Shown piece by piece: positions 33,824-46,320 of a stretch of 64,000 bases of DNA (position 1 is its first letter; every line of letters begins with the position of its first letter). Origin of the DNA: Warburgia ugandensis (Eukaryota; Streptophyta; Magnoliopsida; Canellales; Canellaceae); assembly GCA_035236585.1 (NCBI GenBank), contig CP141138.1, positions 24,625,437 to 24,689,436 on the forward strand. Reading direction: 5' to 3'. The position numbers and the translations under genes were made by a program. The notes beneath the pieces were generated by a model, which saw only the letters and a list, made by a program, of their open reading frames with translations, did not search any database and had not been told where the DNA came from.

Positions 33824-35927
33824 ATATAGATATTGAGTTCTAACAAACTTCCCGTTAAAAACGAATTGTCTGCATTTCTCGTAGTAACATTATTGTTCTT
33901 ATTTGGTCTTATTTTGTACCAACAAACCGTTGATGTGAAGGAACCATTAGGTTACAAGAAGTTATGAATTCAGAATTATCATTGGATAGATGCACATGAA
34001 AAGAGTTCTGTGGTATTTGGTAGATTCTGGATTCCATGGATAGAGGTTTGGCGCTTACTTGGAAGTACCCGAGTGTTGATGTGCCATGACAACTATGGTG
34101 AGAAGTTCCATTTGATCGCACTGATGATTTTGAGAGCTTTCTGCAAGCTTTTCTAGCCTAACCAAACAGGCACGAAGGAGATCAGTTCTTGCAATGTCTA
34201 TTCTTTAACCAAGATCACGACCATCCTTTTTCTTAATTTCTTTAAAGAGCCAAAACAAGTAGTCAAGATCACCCGAATCCAATGATTTGAGTTACCTACT
34301 TTTTGTACACCAAACATAATGAACGGCTCAGATCTTCAAAAGACATTTACAGTCCATGAAAAAAGGGAACATCGACTTCTTTTCACGCTCAATCCATTCT
34401 TGCTGATTCAATTGGACTGTAGCAGATGTTTGCTTCTTCATAACACCCTGTCGCTTGGATTGCAAGTGAAGCATTTCATGCTAATTCAGTACTCGAGACG
34501 TTGTTTCATCATTGGATTGGTACACACTGTACCTTCTGCACAGTCAATCTCTTGAAACACCATGAACCTTCCACCCATGAGAAATAATACTGGGTAGATT
34601 ATATTTGAAGGACCAATCCATGGTACTATCAAACAGACTCCAGTGGACTTGACCTTCTACAGACATGAACAGTTCACACGTCAAGCAATAACTCACATGG
34701 ACGGGTACCAAATACACAGTGGACTCAGATCAGAAAAGCTTGAAACTGGCGACCAGCAAGTTTTCTCCTTCGGATACTCTGATCCGAAGAGAGCCACTGG
34801 AATGGAGCCGTCCACCATTACGTCCCGTACATGTAAATAACACAAATTCTCTCGCTCTCCCCCTAACACTACGAGGTCTCCAAGCCATGCACATCCACAT
34901 CTGGGCTCATTCCTCTATGCAACTTACTCATCATCTGTGCAAATCCCTAAGCTCCTTCGGCAAAATAACCAATTATCAGTCCTCTCACCGTTTAAAGAAA
35001 TGTCAACTCAAGGATATCATCCATAATTCTACAATTTCGTCAGTTCTTGCAAATTCTGGATGTCTTGCATCGTATGTAACCTACTCAGTTGTTGCAAATT
35101 CTTAAGCATCAACCCAAGGAAAATAATGGTTAGTAGAGATATCAGAGCTCGTGATTACGTGCAAGGATGACACCTTGTGACTGAATTTACACTGACGAAG
35201 CAGAACCCAAACTGCAAGGAACTCAGGTAGTTCCAGCTCCATCTCTTCCCTTTTCCAGCTTGCTAATCAATAGCATATTCTAATGGTAATTACACGAGGC
35301 TAACGCCAAAGTTCAGACACTTGAAATCAGAAAAAACTGTGAGACTGTCAATTTAAAACCGCGCCAACGCATAACTATTTGTGGATACAGATTCCGCCCC
35401 GGATCGAGAGAAGTAAGAGCAAATGACAGGTGCAAAATTCCAACAGTTACTAGAGTGCTTTTAAATCTTAGCCGTTTAAATCAAGGCAACGGTTAATATG
35501 CGCTTACCCACACCCCACTGCAGTCCTCAATAAAATTTATCCAACACATACAGCATGAAAGGACAAGATATGGAAACATCCAAGTGGAAAATACATTGTC
35601 ACATACAACAGTTGTAGCTCACTTTTCTCAAGCAACAAAGGAGTTAACAGAACCAATCTCTCAGACATACTTAACAGTCAACCTTAAAAAGAATATATTT
35701 TATGTATGCAGATATTGTTATCTTATACGAGTCGATTCAAGGGGGACTTGGACTAGTTTGTAACTTGCACCACATCCTTCCATGCAAGTGATCACAGCCC
35801 ACTTCTTTCCTCCCTTCATAGAAAGTGGGACGATTCTAAGCATGCAACTGCAAAATCATCTTAAAAACATCGAACAAATCCTGGCTACGCTAATAAAACG
35901 ATTACCACAGGACATGTGATGCTGTAA
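33824..35927. other. Intergenic DNA downstream of eIF5A
   Basis: The right part should contain the eIF5A 3' UTR. Some minus-strand pieces near 34100-34260 look codon-like (a DIARTDLLRACLVRLEKLAE stretch) but I cannot assign them; they could be a pseudogene piece. The composition is less AT-rich than in the repeat-filled regions. Confidence 0.3.
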
Positions 35928-38900
35928 TTAGTTCTTGGGGCCAATGTCCTTCAGCGCACAGATTTGCTCTTCTCCCATAGCAGACATGACTGTCACCACC
36001 AGGTCCTTTCCGTCGTTAAATCCATCTTTGATCTACATAAGCAAAGTCAACACAGCAGAGTTTATATTTATACCAAGCATTTTATAACAACAGTTGAGAA
36101 CCAAAATCCAAATTTCTTTAACTGAAGTAGAAAGGTTTGATTCCAAGGTAATACATCCAAGTTTAGTTATCATGTCTGGATCTACACATGCTAGAAATGA
36201 CTCAGTTTAGTCAGCTTTCTCAAGAGGGTGATTTGACACTAACCTGGGACAGTAGATTTTCATCAGTGGGGAGCCTCAGATCATCCTTGGTGTTTCCATT
36301 TTCAGTCAAAAGACTCACCTGCGAGATAAACCTCTCAAGTTTGTTAGCCGTGAAGAACTAGACACAACTAGTCATTGAAATTAATCAGGCATAACTAAAA
36401 AAGGACACTTACAAAACCATCTTCAGATATATCAATCAGCTGATAGTCAGTACGATTGACATGGGGAACCTATTCAAAGGAAAGGAAATCAGTAAGATGA
36501 TCAGTTAGTTGTTCGTCCCAACTCTGTTAAAATGATGTCGTAGTAATTCATTATATCAGGCAAGGTAACCAAAGAGGAGCTCACATCACAGTTATGGGAG
36601 GAAGGCACAATATCTTCGAGCTTCTTGCCACTGAAAATATCAATCCCAACAAAGTGGCACTTCGCATGACCGTGTTTGCCAGTTTTAGAAGTGGACACTT
36701 CAACAACCTGAATCCAAACACATATTGAGAAGTTTAGACTCAACAGATGAAATAAAGCACATTTGTGCCTACTATGTTTCCATGTCATGAGAGAAATGTA
36801 AAAGGTAACTTGATAATTAATGAGGACTCAGAGCAAGAGATATTCAATATCAGAGACATCAAGCACATGTTGACTCCACATTTTGATTATTATCAGTGTT
36901 TTAGTAGTAAGTCACAGCTACAAAAGCACAACCTTTAACAAAGACATTAAAAAACGTGAGGCAAAGAGAAAGATAAAATATTAGTCCACTACTTCAAAAC
37001 TGTGTAACAACAGTAACAAGAAACAAAACACATCAATGTACACCACAGGAATGAATTAAGCCAGGAATGAGACACCACACGCAATTCATCAAGATAATGA
37101 CATTCATCCCATTCCTTTCCACCTCATCCTATTAGTTCTAGACAAAGAACACAATTTCATTTTTTAATTCATATCATAAGGCTTGAGGTGCCACTAAACA
37201 AAGCTACTACTATTGACAAAAGATAGCAACATTAGCCCATCTATCAAGTCTCATGCCCATTTCAACCTGTCAAATTGCCCAAACCTGCAGTGCCCATATC
37301 AATTCCCAAGTCACTCAAAAACACTCCAGCACCTCAGTTCAACAGCTAGGATACCTACCAGCCCCCACCCCACGCCATCCTGCCACACCCATAACCAAAA
37401 TAAAAATGGAAAAGAAAAAGAAGAACCTCTTAAGTGCTCAAGGCAAATCACCAACTAGCCAAACCATAAACATCATCCTTTCCCTATAACCCCTGCAGCC
37501 TCAAGGAAACCAAGGCCCCATACAGAAACTCAAAATGTACAACAATGATATGACATGGAAAGCTTCTGCAAGAGTTGACAGCAATACACTCAATCGGGTC
37601 AAGTTTCTCTGATACATTCAATTGGGATAAGACAAGCAATGTTCTCAATATGCAAAATCTTGACGATACATTAACAGGTTTCTTCTCATGCCATTTGAGA
37701 GTGCATTAGTATAAAGATGGATTGCCAAATGATGTGACACACGCAACTAATACTCCATAGCCATTTTCTGTAATTAGCACTGGATCACCACTATATATTA
37801 GCTACATTTCTACTTTGCACATGTCAATTGTCTTGGTTGGCTTTTGTACGTACAACGCAGAGATGCAGTATCACAGTTTACTCAAAAATGGTTTCACACT
37901 TCAGCCTGTTATTTACGTGAACTTGATTTTCATCATGGACTCTAATAAAGATGCCTACCTAGCTATTACAATCAGACAGATTTTACATCCACAGAGTAGC
38001 AGTAAGGAAGCGCTAGACATGAATAAGTGAGGAATCCAAAGCAGAAGGATCTGCGATAATATCAGAAGTATGAACAGGAAAAAGGTGGGGCCAAGTCAAA
38101 TATTAACTTAAAACAGCATAGTATTCCACTTTTACCACAGGAAGAGCAAATTAAATCCAGGAGAAATGGATGCAAACAACTACCTCAACTTTGATTTAAT
38201 AGACATGGAAATGTATCAGATCTGGGACAGGTAATAGATCAGACAGTAGCAAGCTAAAACCAACTGAAGAACTAGATGTGGTAGATCCTCAGTTGAAGAC
38301 CCTAAGACAGCTTGCAAAAAGGACTGTGCAAAGCCAATAAGAAGATTTAGCATACTCATATACAACCTAACTATTCAAGGGGAGCTCCTAGATTGTCATC
38401 ATGTTCAAAAAGCAACAGAGGAGTTTGATGTATTTGTTCATTTTCACAACAACAGGAGAATCAAAGCCATCGTATTTCTCTAGCCAACAAGAAAAATGAA
38501 ACCATGTCTCTACCACATGACTGCAAAAACCTAACTTGAATTGGCCAAGTAGCAGAAATTTCAAGGCCATCATATGCATTGACCTGCATTTTTAGAAAAT
38601 CCTGAACAACGTGCAAATCTTAACATCTTTGTGATTCAGCTCAAAAACACTAAGTCATTCTTCAACAGAGAGTTCCCTAGGGCTAAGTTGACAAGAAACT
38701 TGAACAGGTAGAAAACCCTTAGACGGGTTTCAAAATATAAAATAATACTTATTTGAATAAAAACAAAAATAATAATAATTCTTGACTTAAAGGAAGGGGG
38801 TAAAACAAGGAAAAATTGATTGAAGGGAATCAAATATGGCAGGAATGGGAGAGAACTGTCTAAGGAAGAATTCTTTCAACCTGTCCTCATAATCACAATG

Positions 38901-39987
38901 TTCAAATATCTTAAACCAGGCACTTGGTTTACTGCTTTGCCAACATTAGATTGTCTTAGGTGGATACAATCAATATGGTCTGCTTCTACGCTACTGATAT
39001 CATCCTGCATGTCCTTAAACTCTCAACCTCTCACAAAACTACTTCATCATTGTCATCAGCACGAGTGTCAAAATTCACATCTTCAACAAGTCTACTTATT
39101 CCATCAAGTCCGTTCAACCTCTTTACTCATGGTTCTTCCAGAAATTGTTCATGAAAAAAGATTGCATACTTTCATGGCTGCAAGTACTACTTTCACGTCA
39201 CTTGGTGAAGAAACCAGTATGCATCAATAGCCACCAATCATGTTTCATAATTTTCAAATGATGAATGCTTTGTCCAATCATAAACACCACAACTCCCACA
39301 AAACAAGATGGATGCATACACATCATCAAAGTCATACTATTGCTCCAAAAATTCCTCAGGGCAATGCTTGAGTCCCCTGAGATGAGTCAAGAAAGGCATC
39401 AATGATATGAAACTAACATGTCTATGACAACATGGCATAAATTATATCAAACATATAGCTTTCAAGGAAATAAAAAGGAAAATGCCTCCCAACATTAAAG
39501 ATACATCATACAGAAACTTCAGGCACATTTGATTATGTCGTAATATATACTAATATGATAAAGTACTAGTATTTATACCTTGATGTCTGTTAATACGGGA
39601 AAATACTAAGTATAGCTACCTTGTAAAATACTAGTAAGCCCATTTAGATATGACATGCTTCATGAGCTTCAATTTTGTCTTTGACAAATCCAATTCCACA
39701 TAGGAGACTTAATGACTTAAGTAAAGGTCCAAATGGAAGGTTTTAAATGCCTTGAAAGAATATAACAAAGAAAACAAGGTTCTTCATTTCAAGAACCAGC
39801 ACCAACTATTCTATGTTTCAACCGCATAACCCATGGGAGAAACAAAGCAACCATTACAGGAAAGGCAGAAATTTCTGAATAATAATAGGATGCGGATAGT
39901 TTACGGTTGGACCACTCCACCAAGTTGGTTATGTGCTTTGTCCCACAACCAAAAGGATAAGGGCTTGAAGCCATTCCCCAACAAATA

Positions 39988-40029
<42 letters not shown>

Positions 40030-41109
40030 TGATGATGATGATGATGATGAGATCTAAGCTACCTGGGAATCACCATGACTGAATCACAAATGCCCTATAA
40101 ACTCATCATCAGCAAGGACGAAGTCATTCTTAAGAGATAACAATCAGTGATTACAATGGAATGCAGCAAGAAGCTCATATGGTAATATTGTGCAAGAAGA
40201 AAAATTTTAATATAAAACGCAGCCATGGTGATATCTTAGCTCTCACATGATATGCAACTCCAAGATTTAAACAGGACTCTAAGAGAGACATGATAAATGA
40301 TGGCTTGATAACTAAACATTGGCAAGGTTCGAAACACAGAACTGAAACGTGCTAGTAAAAGAAAAACCTTTATAGGATACGATTATAAGCAATGAAAAAT
40401 GAAAAAAATGGAGATGCAATAGATAATCCAAACGAAACAAAAGATTGAAAAATTTTATTGCAGAAAACCGCTTCAAAGCGTTGTAAACAGGCATAAAACC
40501 AGGTAAGAAAAAAGAGACCCATCAACACCAATCCAAATGCAAATAGGGGAACAAATATTCAAATAAACATGAAGCACACAATCACCTTTGAGATGGTTCT
40601 AAAGGCTAAAAAGGTCATAAAAAGAGCTGTAAAATCCAATCAAGATACAGAACCCACAAAAGATAACGGTCAAATAAATGACTTCTACCATAAAAACATT
40701 GAGAGCAAGCACATGTTTCAGGGAAATGTAAAGTAAAGAAGAGATCTCAACAACTACTGACAGATTTACAATATATAAAAATCATATCAAAGACGAGAAA
40801 ACACAGACCTTGAACAAAAACCCAAATTAAATCCATGAAAAAACTCAAAGACCCAGAATAAATCTGAATCCATTACCAGATCTCATACAACCACAGAAAC
40901 CTAAGACAGGAATCATAACAACAATCAAGAGAAAACCAATCAAAAACCATGAAAGATATCTGACAGCTGAAAGAGAGAAATATCACCTTGCAAGGCCTAT
41001 TTTTTATGACGATATATCCATTTTTGCGGATCGCACCAGCCTGTTGAGGGTACGTCTTGGACGCACCAGCGTCGGCCTTGGACTCGAAGTGATGCTCCTC
41101 ATCAGACAT
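35928..41109 (-). CDS. eIF5A: Eukaryotic translation initiation factor 5A
   Basis: Cytosolic ribosome-binding factor that helps peptide-bond formation and termination at difficult sequences; active only when one lysine is converted to hypusine. The coding sequence is complement(join(35928..36032, 36244..36318, 36413..36469, 36585..36707, 40987..41109)), 160 residues, the usual plant length. All introns are GT-AG and phase 0. Exon 1 encodes [20 protein letters not shown] and on to NRPCK. Exon 2 carries the hypusination loop [12 protein letters not shown], with Lys52 the modified residue. Exon 3 reads [19 protein letters not shown], exon 4 starts [19 protein letters not shown], and exon 5 ends [15 protein letters not shown]. 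The SH3-like N-terminal and OB-fold C-terminal domains are both complete, so the gene looks functional. The 4.28-kb first intron holds only repeats and an (AAT)n(GAT)n tract. The start is the first ATG of the conserved MSDEEHHFE motif, after a GA-rich leader. Confidence 0.98.
39991..40050. repeat. Compound (AAT)n(GAT)n microsatellite in eIF5A intron 1
   Basis: About 12 AAT units followed by about 7 GAT units, inside the long first intron of eIF5A. Confidence 0.95.
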
Positions 41110-41207
41110 TCTCTCTCTGTGTCTCTCTACTCTCTCTCTCTCTGGCAAATTTAGAGGAAGAAGATGAAATCAAAGAGAAAGAGGCCGCCCATAACAGGGC
41201 TTTCTAC

Positions 41208-41215
41208 ATATATAT
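41208..41215 (-). promoter_or_regulatory. TATA box of eIF5A
   Basis: The minus strand reads GCATATATATGTAG about 100 bases before the start codon. Transcription would begin near 41175-41185, giving a short leader rich in GA repeats (CT on the plus strand, 41110-41145). Confidence 0.65.
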
Positions 41216-41259
41216 GCTGCCTTTATCTATCTGTAGCCTCATTATTCCTACTCCTTCAC

Positions 41260-41267
41260 TAGGGTTT
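41260..41267 (-). promoter_or_regulatory. Telo-box (AAACCCTA) in the eIF5A promoter
   Basis: AAACCCTA on the minus strand, about 45-50 bases upstream of the TATA box. Telo-boxes are typical of plant genes for translation factors and ribosomal proteins, where they drive expression in dividing cells. The neighbouring TGGGCG words resemble, but do not exactly match, the site II (TGGGCC/T) element that often accompanies them. Confidence 0.6.
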
Positions 41268-41279
41268 CGCCCATTCAAT

Positions 41280-42880
41280 TCGTCCTGACCCTGGTTAAGA
41301 TGATCCGATCTGAATCGTTGGTTGGTTTATGACAGTACCCTTTCGGGATGGTCAAGATTCTTCCTAAAAAGTGGTGTGAGAGTAGGAAATGGGTATACAT
41401 GCTCTGGTTGTTGATAATGGTGGGGCTAGTTGTTGTATCGGAATACTTTGGAAAATAATTCATGATCACCCCAAAGCAAGACTCAGATTTTATTGGCCAT
41501 GGATATGGGAATATGCCCAATGCTTTTAAACTTAAGGGTCGTTGAAAAAGATAGACAACATTGAGGGTTGTGGGACTTTCCTATATATATATGTTGTGCT
41601 TAATATTGTGATGCATTAACAATCTCAGTAAGCAAACACATTTTTGAAGAGAGGAATCCCTGCCTTCTTTTATTGATCTTTATAGGGTTGCCTAATTTTG
41701 GTAGGAAGAACATGATAAATGGCTTAGATCTAATACATATATAAAAGAAGGAAGTGGACTTCCTCTCCATCTCAAGGGTGTACACCTACCAGGTCTCATG
41801 ATATAATGTTGGAAATTATTTGCTTTATAATATTTATTTATACTGAATTAGGAAATTCTTTTCTAGTTTAATTTGCAAAGAATGTATATTAGAGAGTATG
41901 ATTTATCATCTCACTCATCTTTGTGGATCCTTGAGAGAACCTGATTATTGTAGCATTTGATCAATGCTTGACTTTTAAAGCAAATAAGATTAGATTAGCC
42001 ATAATAAGCAAAACATGACATAATGGAAAGAAGTTTGCCATGGTACATGAAAATAAGAAAAAAAAATAAAAACTTTATAGAGAATACTAGGATAAAAGGC
42101 TCCAAATGAATCTTAGTTAGAAGCACCTAACATTTGGCAATAATGAAGCCCATCTTTGAATGATCTAACATGTTCACCTCATCGCCCTTTTTTTGGATGA
42201 CAAGTAGTGAAAAACTCATGTTCACCTCATAATGCAAACAATGTTTTTTGCAAGCTAAATTTATGCCATTGTTATACACAATTTTTAACTAGTAGTTTCA
42301 TGTGAAAAAAAGTGCAATTTTTTAGGTGTTAGAATTATCCAAACCTCATATTGTTTGAACTTCCTTGCCACCCAAAGTAGGAGAAATAAGATAAAAAAGT
42401 CACATCATTTAAAGTTGGGCTCTTTAATGGCAAATGTTGGGTGCTTCCGACTAAGGCAGGACCTTTAACCTGCATTATTCAAATTCATATAATCCAAGAC
42501 AAAGAAGGAAAAATTGCATAATTGTGTAAGATAATGCTAAAATGACTGCCATTTGAGGCACTTTGAAGTGAAAACAAATGCTTGGAGTACATCTTTGAAT
42601 GATCCATGATTGCTCTACCTTTGGATATCTAGTAGGTCTAAAAGAATTTCTCTTTCATTTAATTAAGGAGAAAAATTTAGACCCTTATTTATCAAAGTTG
42701 TTAACTCATCTCATAATCATCCAATCCACATTCTTTTTACCTGTAGTAGATTTGTATAATGTAAAATATACATTAGCTAATGGGATATTTAGAAAACATC
42801 TAAAGCAAAAGTAATAACATGAATAAGTCAAATCAATCAAAGGTGGCTTGTCATCACTTGGAGCATGCCTTATAAGGCAC
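41280..42880. other. AT-rich gene-free DNA
   Basis: Beyond the eIF5A promoter I see no gene or delimited element; open frames are short and without motifs. Confidence 0.35.
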
Positions 42881-42884
42881 TTAG

Positions 42885-43015
42885 TTTAGCATTCCTTTTG
42901 AGCAAGTGCCTATAGCACTGTGGCATAAGAAGGGCCTCTCTTGTGGGTATTTATTATGCCATAGGTTCAAGTATTCATGGGTGTTTGTCTTCAATATTAA
43001 AAAAAGAAACAAAGA
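42885..43015 (+). mobile_element. Possible tRNA-derived SINE
   Basis: AGCACTGTGGCATAAGAAGG resembles a pol III A box region, and GCCATAGGTTCAAGTATTC contains a B-box-like GGTTCAAG about 40 bases on. The sequence ends in an A-rich tail (AAAAAAAGAAACAAAG). It is not Au-type. No target duplication was established. Confidence 0.4.
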
Positions 43016-43349
43016 AAAGATTATCGTGTTTTGATAAAAATGAAATGTATCACTTGCACTAAAAAATTTGCAATATTCTTTAACAAATCATTGTAAATTT
43101 CTATTTAAATCACATTTAGGAATTGTTTGGTCTTATCCATTGAAATTTGGTCCAATGTTGGTGTTCTGGCTGTCATTTTCTCTTTCCAAAATCAAGTAAC
43201 ACCATTTTGATTTTAGTTTGGTTATATTAGGAAAAAAAATATTCTGGCTTAGTTTTATTTTTATTTTATTTTTACTGTCAAGAAGTTTCAAACCATGAGA
43301 AATTAAGCAACTCAACTAAGTGCTTGGCCACAAAAATTAAAATTTCTTA

Positions 43350-43720
43350 AAGTTTGATTAGCACTTTCTCAATCAAGGAAGAAGTACACTTTTCCAAGCC
43401 CATACTAGAAAATCTGTAATAATAAACTTGCAAATCACCAATGGCTAACCCTAATGATTTTGGTCCTTGCTAAACAAACACTTTATCATCATGATATAAT
43501 TCTCTAAAAACCAAAGGGTCATGCTTTCCTTGCAAAACTATAAATAGGGGTCATTTGGATTATGGATCTGGGAATGTCTAATAACTAAAATGGGTTAGGC
43601 TTGTCATTTATCAATAGATTGATGGATTGGATCATGTCAACATGGTACATGTGGGCCCAAAAAGTGTATTTCTTCCTTGAGCAAGTGTACTTCTCCAAAG
43701 CAATTATTTGTCTATTATTA
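43350..43720 (+). repeat. Dispersed repeat, copy 1 (partner at 49225-49595)
   Basis: Ordered words are shared with the partner: GAAGAAGTACACTTTTCCAA, AATAATAAACTTGCAAATCA, TTTTGGTCCTTG, GGATCATGTCAACATGG and CTTCCTTGAGCAAGTGTACT. The partner has the same words with changes and insertions. Same orientation, about 5.9 kb apart. Family unknown. Confidence 0.6.
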
Positions 43721-43870
43721 TTTTTTATAAACTCTCTCTCTCTCTTCCTTGAGCAAGTGCACTTCTCCAGAGCAATTATTTGTCTATTATTATTTTTTAT
43801 AAACTCTCTCTCTCTTCCTTGAGCAAGTGCACTTCTCCAAAGCAATTATTTGTCTATTATTATTTTTTAT

Positions 43871-43885
<15 letters not shown>
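43672..43885. repeat. Three ~70-bp tandem units (minisatellite)
   Basis: Units begin CTTCCTTGAGCAAGTG at 43672, 43744 and 43814. Each continues through CAATTATTTGTCTATTATTA and ends in a CT run. They differ at only two or three positions, so the duplication is recent. Confidence 0.93.

Positions 43886-43968
<83 letters not shown>
43874..43968. repeat. Compound (CT)n(GT)n microsatellite
   Basis: About 28 CT units run directly into about 19 GT units. It grows out of the short CT tail of the third minisatellite unit. Confidence 0.95.
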
Positions 43969-43969
<1 letters not shown>

Positions 43970-44379
43970 AAGCAAACTTATGGGCAGCTATGTGACGTTC
44001 TTGTCCCTCTTCCTTGTTGCTAGCTACTGTAAAGTTTTTTCCCCTTTTTCAGCCATAGATGGGAGAGACTTCAAGATTATTTTACCGATGACAATCTCTC
44101 AATGGTGTTTTGTTACAAAGACAAGGGCATTGAGATGAAAGTGAAACAATTACGAGGCTCATACATACTCCACTGGTTGAATGCTACACAATCATGGGGT
44201 GTAGGATTCGAGTTTTGTGGGATCAGATGGAAATGCACCAATTAGATTTATTTGAGACAAGAAAAATGCAAGACCCTCAGCTGGAACAGTTTAGGACTTA
44301 GTCATGATGTGAGATCATGCATTATATCTTGATCTGGAGTTCCCATACTTAAGTAGCTTCAAATCTTTCCTTTGTATAC

Positions 44380-44380
<1 letters not shown>

Positions 44381-44427
<47 letters not shown>

Positions 44428-44431
44428 AAAA
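44381..44431. repeat. (GAAA)n microsatellite
   Basis: About 12 GAAA units. No adjoining element recognised. Confidence 0.95.
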
Positions 44432-45016
44432 GCGAGTAATCAAAGTTTACATGGTCTCCCATATTGAAAACTTCCAATGAAACACACAAGAAGCCTAAAT
44501 AAAAGCAAAAAAATTCCAACTTGCTTGAATTTCCTATCATTTGACATGGGAACAAAGTAAAGACTATGAGTTCACATATGTAATGAACCATGGAAACCAC
44601 AATGAAACTAAAGCAATTGACTATTCCATATGTTGCACTCAGTACCGGAATTTGAAGTTTCACACATCTTATACTCACTAAAGATTGGGGAAAAGAATCA
44701 CAAAGCTGTTAGCTTTCTTAATCATGATGAATATCATGGAATTGAGCATTTAGCCAAGTTGGTCGTGTTTTGTTTCACAACTAAGAGGTTGTGTGTTATG
44801 TGTACTTAATGATTTATGTATTCAATGTGAGTATAGATGAAACAAGGATGATTTGGTATTTAATTTTATAAACAAAAATGTTGATTCAAGAATATCAAGA
44901 CCTAAGAAGATGTAAATTAGTATCGATTGGCTATTTCAAGTTGATGTGCATCACAAGGAAATCTTTAAAGAATTTTCAAGATTAAGCTCAAATTCAAATT
45001 ACCATGTCGTGACAGT

Positions 45017-46320
45017 TGGGATCAAAGCAGGTTAGGTGCGGAGGTTTGCAAAGATGGAGGCATTCGTAACCAAAATCTCCACTCCACTAGAGGCAGAGCA
45101 CTCAAGGTTAAGGTCCCTTGAAGCTGTGATGAAAGAGCTTAAGGGCGAGTGAGAGAATGGACTAAGCTCTATGAGGAAGGTAAGCCTTCGTGAAACATTT
45201 GAGATCAACATTTCAAAACCAAAGAGCTATGTTGGTAGATGGATGATTATCCCATCAAAGCATGATAGTTTTGTGACAGACCTCATCTCATATGTGATTG
45301 TCCAAGAAAATGTGCCCTGCATGACATGGAATTGTACAAGGAGGAAGAGGAGGAACATGAACTAGAGGATTTAACACAATCAGGTATGCTACTAAATTGC
45401 ATAAGAATAGTTGTACCTAAAAAGACCCTGGACAATGATAGTGTTGGACACACAAGAGAGAACGAAAGGAAATGTGCTACAATGGGATGTAGTTGCATCA
45501 ATTGAGGAGACAATGCAACTAGGTTCTATGAGTATGTCAATATCTGGAAAAACCTTAGAGAAATAAAAAACTAGAATGGTGTTGCCACAACTAATGGCAT
45601 AAAGAAGAGTCTGACACAACAACAACACTCCTAGAGGAGAACAACCAAGTTTGGATGTGCTAAAGACATGACAACCTATAGTGGCCACACAAATGCGCAG
45701 GAGACACGACGAAAAAAGGTAACCTTTCAAACGCAAAGGACTCGCAACAACTGCTGGTTGGGTAAAGGTGTACAACTATAGAAGAAGGCTTACTGCATGA
45801 AAAGAGTTCTAAAACAACTAGGATTGGACAAAACAAGTTAGATTTTGAGGAACAAGGAGAGGAGCACAAGACAACGAGGGTAGTACAACCCACACAAACA
45901 TGGGTGTTGACATTATTAGGTGAGGGAGAATGTCACAGACTATTACTACACAGCCCATGACCAAGGTTTGCAAGCTCTAACAAAGGCCTACATAACTTGT
46001 AGATTTGGCCCAAAGGACTCAAGCCCATATTCATGGATCTATGAAAGAAGGCTTATTTCTAGAAAGCATGGTTTCTAGAAGAATCCTTATAAATATCTAG
46101 AAAGACGTAAACTTGGATATTTATGTAGAAACTTCTAGAAAGGATTTTAGAATGATCGTCAACCATTAGATGGTTGACACATGTAACAATTTCCACCATT
46201 CATTGAGGGGGTGGAAAGGGGGTAAGCACCTATAAATAGAGGAGCTCCCTCATTTGCTAGACATCTCTCAACAATCTAACAATTTCATCTCATAATCATC
46301 TAAGAGTTGAAAGCATCTTT
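45017..46320 (+). mobile_element. LTR-element fossil with short internal region
   Basis: A primer-binding-like word (TGGGATCAAAGC, two differences from the tRNA-Met complement) lies at 45017-45028. A polypurine tract (GGTGAGGGAGAA, 45919-45930) directly precedes TGTCACAGACTATTACTAC, which looks like the start of a 3' LTR. That region has a promoter-like CTATAAATAGAGGAG near 46231, as LTRs do. The internal region is only about 0.9 kb, with a gag-like start (ATGGAGGC near 45053) but no pol domain, so the element was non-autonomous or internally deleted. The LTR outer ends were not fixed. Old and broken; Gypsy-like by its TGTCAC start. Confidence 0.45.
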
